64,000 bases of DNA from Streptomyces koelreuteriae (GTDB lineage: Bacteria > Actinomycetota > Actinomycetes > Streptomycetales > Streptomycetaceae), in assembly GCF_018604545.1 (NCBI RefSeq), contig NZ_CP075896.1:6448001-6512000 (forward strand), read 5' to 3'. The notes under the pieces are model-generated. The model saw only the letters and a list, made by a program, of their open reading frames with translations. It was not told the DNA's origin and ran no database searches. The position numbers and the translations under genes were made by a program. Below are positions 60,649-64,000 of this stretch, piece after piece (position 1 is the stretch's first letter; every line of letters starts with the position of its first letter).

Positions 60649-61512
60649 GTGAGCGACAACGAGTTGGGCACCTTCCTGCGCACCTGGCGTGAAGCCGTCA
60701 GCCCCGCCGAGGTGGGGCTGCCCACGGGGCAGCGGCGCCGCACCCCGGGCCTGCGGCGCGCCGAACTGGCCACGCTCGCCGGCGTCAGCGTCGAATATCT
60801 CACCCGGCTGGAACAGGGCCGCGACCGCAACCCCTCCGCCCAGGTGCTCGGCGCCCTCGCCGACGCCCTGCACCTGTCCCTCAACGACCGGATGCTGCTG
60901 CGCCGCCTGACCAAGGAGGCGGACGGCGGCGATCCGCTGGTCTGCGCGGCGGCCCCCTCGCTCGGCCGCACGGCGCGCCCCACCGTCCGGTCCGTGCTCG
61001 ACCGCCTGGAGCCGACCCCGGCGCTGGTGGTCAATTGGATCGGCGACATCCTCGCCCACACCGCGGGCTACGAGCGGCTGGCCGGCTCCCTGGGCCTGCT
61101 CGACGACGAGCGGCCCAACCTGCTCCGGTACCTGTTCACCGACGAGCGGGCACGTGACGCCTACCGCGACTGGGACCGGGTGGCCGACGACCTCGTCGCC
61201 CGGCTCCGGCACGGGGCCCCGCTCCGGGACCCTTACGTCGCCGAGCTGGCCGACGAGCTGACGGTGACGGCGGGGGCGGACTTCGCCGACCGGTTCGCCG
61301 ACCTGGCCCTGGCACCGCGGCGGACGGGATCCCAGCACATCGAGCACCCGGAGGCCGGATCGCTGCGGTTGCTGCACGAGACGCTCGTGCTGCCCGACGA
61401 AGGCCAGCGCCTCATCGTCCACCTGCCCGCCGACGACGCCACGGCCGCGGCCCTGGACCGCCTCGACGGCCGCCGCCCGGGCGCGCTGCGGGCCGTGGGA
61501 GAGGCCGGCTGA
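60649..61512 (+). CDS. XRE family regulator with MmyB-like ligand-binding domain
   Basis: A 287-residue regulator: helix-turn-helix with TPGLRRAELATLAGVSVEYLTRLEQGRDRNPSAQVLGALADALHL (about residues 30-75), then an MmyB-like PAS/ligand domain with LEPTPALVVNWIGDILAHTAGYERL and GSLRLLHETLVLPDEGQRLIVHLPADD. The class usually regulates a divergent oxidoreductase or lipid-related gene and is thought to bind fatty-acid-like ligands. Here the divergent gene is YceI-like, 101 bp away, with a short GTGGC/GCCAC repeat between. GTG at 60649. Confidence 0.9.
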   Translation: MSDNELGTFLRTWREAVSPAEVGLPTGQRRRTPGLRRAELATLAGVSVEYLTRLEQGRDRNPSAQVLGALADALHLSLNDRMLLRRLTKEADGGDPLVCAAAPSLGRTARPTVRSVLDRLEPTPALVVNWIGDILAHTAGYERLAGSLGLLDDERPNLLRYLFTDERARDAYRDWDRVADDLVARLRHGAPLRDPYVAELADELTVTAGADFADRFADLALAPRRTGSQHIEHPEAGSLRLLHETLVLPDEGQRLIVHLPADDATAAALDRLDGRRPGALRAVGEAG

Positions 61513-61518
61513 GCGGAC

Positions 61519-62427
61519 TCAGCCGTCCAGCTCGTGCGCGTACGGCGGTTCCGCCCCGGCCCGTGAGCAGGTGAGAGCCGCGGCGCGGGCCGCGAAGCCC
61601 AGCAGTTCCGTCCAGCCGTCGGCCCCCAGCGCGGACAGCGCCCGCTCGCTCAGGGCGTCACGTACCGCGAGCCCGTGCAGCAGCGCCGCGTTGACCGTGT
61701 CGCCCGCGCCGATGGTGTCCACGACCTCCACCCGCTCGCCCGGCACCGCGAACTCGTCCCCGTCGGCGGTGAAGACAGTCAACCCGTCGCCGCCCCGGGT
61801 GATCACGACCGCTGCCGGGCCGGCCGCCAGCCACTCCTGGGGCGTGCCGCCGAGCCACTCGGCGTCCTCGGCGGACAGCTTCAGCAGCGACACCGACGGC
61901 AGCCAGCTCTTGAACCGCGCCCGGTAGGCGTCCGCGTCCGGGATCAGCCCGGCCCTGATGTTCGGGTCCAGCGCGGTGAACACGCCCTGCGCGGCCGCCG
62001 AACGCATCAGCTCCTCGTACGCGCTCGCCCCCGGCTCCAGCACCAGCGAGCAGGTGCCGAAGGAGACCGCACGAGTGCCCGGCGGCAGCGCGGAGGGCGC
62101 CGCGAACAGCCGGTCCGCCGTCCCGTCCACGTAGAAGGAGTACGCCGCCGAGCCGGCCGCGTCGACCGTGGCGACGGCGAGGGTCGTCGGCTCGGCGCCG
62201 CGCTGCACCGACGACACGTCGACCCCGGTCTCGCGCAACCGGTCCAGCAGCGCCTCCCCGAAGGCGTCGCACGACACCCGGGAGCAGAAGGCGGCGGGGG
62301 AGCCGAGGCGGCCCAGCGCCACGGCCGTGTTGTACGGGCCGCCGCCGAGCGCCGGCTGCAGCGCCGCCAGGGCACCCGCGCCCCGCGGTACCAGGTCGAT
62401 CAGTGCCTCACCGGCGACGACGATCAT
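61519..62427 (-). CDS. PfkB family carbohydrate kinase (fructokinase-like)
   Basis: A 302-residue sugar kinase: MIVVAGEALIDLVPRG, ALGGGPYNTAVALGRLG and the C-terminal VEVVDTIGAGDTVNAALLHGL with the catalytic Asp. This arrangement is typical of bacterial fructokinases. ATG at 62427 overlaps the lacI stop (ATGA), so it is translated together with the regulator and probably controlled by it. Convergent with the MmyB-like gene, 6 nt apart. The natural sugar cannot be fixed by eye. Confidence 0.9.
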   Translation of the reverse strand: MIVVAGEALIDLVPRGAGALAALQPALGGGPYNTAVALGRLGSPAAFCSRVSCDAFGEALLDRLRETGVDVSSVQRGAEPTTLAVATVDAAGSAAYSFYVDGTADRLFAAPSALPPGTRAVSFGTCSLVLEPGASAYEELMRSAAAQGVFTALDPNIRAGLIPDADAYRARFKSWLPSVSLLKLSAEDAEWLGGTPQEWLAAGPAAVVITRGGDGLTVFTADGDEFAVPGERVEVVDTIGAGDTVNAALLHGLAVRDALSERALSALGADGWTELLGFAARAAALTCSRAGAEPPYAHELDG

Positions 62428-63500
62428 GCGACGGTTCCTTTCTCGGGCTGTGCGGACCGCTCGAGCCGCGGCTGCCCGGACTCCTCGGGGCAGCCGCACG
62501 AGGTGCGATGGACGAAGGCGGAAGGGAGGCGCACCGTCCGCGCCGGCCGGTCCGGCTCGGCGAGACGCTCCAGGAGCACGCGTACGGCCCGGGCGCCGAT
62601 GTCCTTGCTGGGCTGCGCGATCGCGGTGAGCCGGGGCGAGAACAGATCCGCCCAGGCGAAGTCGTCGAAACAGCACAGCGCGATGTCATCCGGCACGGAC
62701 AGGCCGCGGGCGCGCAGGGCACGCAGCGCCCCGATGGTCATGGCGTTGTTGCCGGTGACGAGCGCGGTGGGCGGCACGCCCAGGGACAGCAGGTCCGCGG
62801 TGGCCCGTTCGCCACCGGCCGCCTCCGAGTCACCGTGCACCAGGAGCCGTTCGTCGTACGACAGCCCCGCGAAGGCGAGACCGGTCCGGTAGCCGGTGAT
62901 CCGCTCTGTCGTGGTGCTGAGCCCGGGCCGCCCGGCCACCAGCCCGATCCGCCGGTGGCCGAGGCCCGCGAGATGGGTGACCAGCCTGGACGTCGGTTCG
63001 GCGTTGTCGGCGCACACCTGGTCGAAACGCGGACCGCCCTCCGCCGCGGGGGCCTCCACCAGCCGGTCGAGGAACACCGCCGGTACGTCGTGCCGCTCCA
63101 GGTACGCGAGCAGCCCGCGCGGAGCCGCCGAGGGCGCGACGATCATGCCGTCCACCCGGCGCTCGTGCAGCAGCCGGACGACCTTGCGCTCATGCTCCGG
63201 GTCGTCGTGCGGGTCGGCGATCAGCAGGCTGTAGCCGTGCTCCAGGGCACAGGCCTCGACGCCCTGGAGGATCTCCGTGAAGTACGGGTTGCTGATCGCC
63301 GACACCGCCAGCCCGATGGAACGGGTCCGGGACGTCACCAGGGAGCGGGCCAGCGTGTTCGTGGTGTAGCCGAGCTCCTCCACGGCGTCCAGGACCGCCT
63401 GGCGGGTGTGCGGCAGCACCGGCCGCGTGCCGTTCAGGACGTGCGAGACGGTCGCCACGGAGACACCGGCGCTCCGCGCGACGTCGGCCATGGTCGCCAT
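62424..63500 (-). CDS. LacI family transcriptional regulator
   Basis: A 358-residue regulator: HTH and hinge ATMADVARSAGVSVATVSHVLNGTRPVLPHTRQAVLDAVEELGYTTN (residues 2-48), then the periplasmic-binding-protein-like effector domain with SIGLAVSAISNPYFTEILQGVE and DDIALCCFDDFAWADLFSPRLTAIAQP. ATG at 63500. A 28-bp near-perfect palindrome lies 60 bp upstream, so it should autoregulate and control the coupled sugar kinase. The effector is probably the kinase's sugar or its phosphate. Confidence 0.93.
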   Translation of the reverse strand: MATMADVARSAGVSVATVSHVLNGTRPVLPHTRQAVLDAVEELGYTTNTLARSLVTSRTRSIGLAVSAISNPYFTEILQGVEACALEHGYSLLIADPHDDPEHERKVVRLLHERRVDGMIVAPSAAPRGLLAYLERHDVPAVFLDRLVEAPAAEGGPRFDQVCADNAEPTSRLVTHLAGLGHRRIGLVAGRPGLSTTTERITGYRTGLAFAGLSYDERLLVHGDSEAAGGERATADLLSLGVPPTALVTGNNAMTIGALRALRARGLSVPDDIALCCFDDFAWADLFSPRLTAIAQPSKDIGARAVRVLLERLAEPDRPARTVRLPSAFVHRTSCGCPEESGQPRLERSAQPEKGTVA

Positions 63501-63559
63501 GCCGTTCCCTCCTCCGCGTGCCGGTGGCCCGGCGGGGAACGTATCGCATCCGACGGCGC

Positions 63560-63587
63560 ACGTAAACGCTTGCGCAAACGTTTACGT
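63560..63587. promoter_or_regulatory. 28-bp palindrome, predicted LacI-family operator
   Basis: Outer arms ACGTAAACG (63560-63568) and CGTTTACGT (63579-63587), centre TTGCGCAA (63570-63577). The whole 28-bp stretch is a palindrome with a single mismatched pair. The centre fits the CG-centred operators of LacI-family proteins. Confidence 0.8.
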
Positions 63588-63619
63588 CCGATCAGGCCCG
63601 GGTCCCCCGACCCGACTGA

Positions 63620-64000
63620 CTACTCCCAGTCCCAGCCGATCCCCAGAAACCCGGCCCGCACCCGCGGCTCCACCACGTGCACCGACCGGTGCCGGCCGCT
63701 CAGCGGCAGCTCCTGGCACCCGTTGCGCGGAGCCGCCGCCGAGTGCTGCGCGAACCGGTGGCAGCGCACCGGGAGGGCCGCCGCGTCGAAGCACACCTGG
63801 AGCGCGTACTGGCCGCCGGGGACGTCGAAACCGCGGACGTACTCGCGCGCCTCGTCCGCCGTCCCGTCCTCGACGCCGTAGCGGAAGAGGAACGTGTCCC
63901 CGGCCCGCAGCCGGGTGTCGAAGAGCAGCTCGGCGGCGAGCATGCCGGTGTCGCGGTGCCAACGGACCCGGCCCGTACGGCAGTTCTCCAGGGCATGCAC
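63620..64000 (-). CDS. hypothetical protein, C-terminal part only (cut by window edge)
   Basis: At least 126 residues, stop at 63620, start outside the window. The visible part is beta-rich: MLAAELLFDTRLRAGDTFLFRYGVEDGTADEAREYVRGFDVPGGQYALQVCFDAAALPVRCHRFAQHS and the end SVHVVEPRVRAGFLGIGWDWE. I recall similar C-terminal domains on Streptomyces XRE-type regulators, but without the N-terminus I cannot assign it. It is read toward lacI, 119 bp away. Confidence 0.6.
   Translation of the reverse strand: MHALENCRTGRVRWHRDTGMLAAELLFDTRLRAGDTFLFRYGVEDGTADEAREYVRGFDVPGGQYALQVCFDAAALPVRCHRFAQHSAAAPRNGCQELPLSGRHRSVHVVEPRVRAGFLGIGWDWE

Overview
The window is chromosomal core DNA from a Streptomyces-type actinomycete. 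The evidence is very high GC with strong third-position bias, many GTG starts, mycothiol-type enzymes, a WhiJ-like XRE/DUF397/anti-sigma locus, and the gene order rpsA - PAC2 - coaE ... uvrB - terD - terC ... aroQ ... uvrA. There is no sign of a prophage, integrative element, insertion sequence, CRISPR array, tRNA or rRNA.

Layout. 1-9.4 kb: an HrpB helicase gene that looks internally deleted, a methyltransferase, rpsA with promoter, leader and terminator, a PAC2 protein, coaE, a TPR protein, small membrane proteins, and a methyltransferase overlapping a kinase-fold gene. 9.5-13 kb: an S4 RNA-binding protein, an ArsR-regulated MFS exporter and a family 5 uracil-DNA glycosylase. 13-17 kb: a GntR regulator with a clear palindromic operator, an NCS1 permease and an Asp/Glu/hydantoin racemase-like enzyme, facing a hexapeptide-repeat protein and a Rid protein. 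17-24 kb: a FUSC membrane protein, a TRZ/ATZ deaminase, DUF899 and an ABC exporter. 24-28 kb: a divergent WhiJ-like locus (anti-sigma-type ATPase plus coupled unknown gene; XRE, DUF397, PF04672 methyltransferase). 28-40 kb: mixed metabolism (MocR, AhpD-like, orphan GltD, DUF2293, CBS, CorA, pseudouridine kinase and glycosidase, VOC, Ogt, secreted GDPD). 40-50 kb: MHYT protein, uvrB, two TerD-family genes, a Mn2+ riboswitch with a TerC transporter, a Ca2+/H+ antiporter and an MHS-type symporter. 50-64 kb: S66 peptidase, aroQ, a polar amino acid ABC operon, mycothiol-era enzymes, uvrA, YceI, an MmyB-like regulator, and a LacI-controlled PfkB kinase.

Two signals run across the window. First, four genes (ogt, uvrB, terD, uvrA) each carry a near-perfect copy of the RecA/LexA-independent DNA-damage promoter (TTGTCAGTG, 8 nt, TAnnnT). 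This links nucleotide excision repair, alkyl repair and the TerD genes in one predicted damage regulon; uvrB and ogt appear leaderless. Second, short tandem repeats of 9 to 33 bp start on or over the stop codons of at least five genes and spread into the downstream DNA.

Many cassettes are translationally coupled by ATGA or GTGA overlaps (arsR-MFS-udg, ABC uptake operon, psuG-psuK, lacI-kinase, anti-sigma-unknown), so the operon calls are firm even without expression data.
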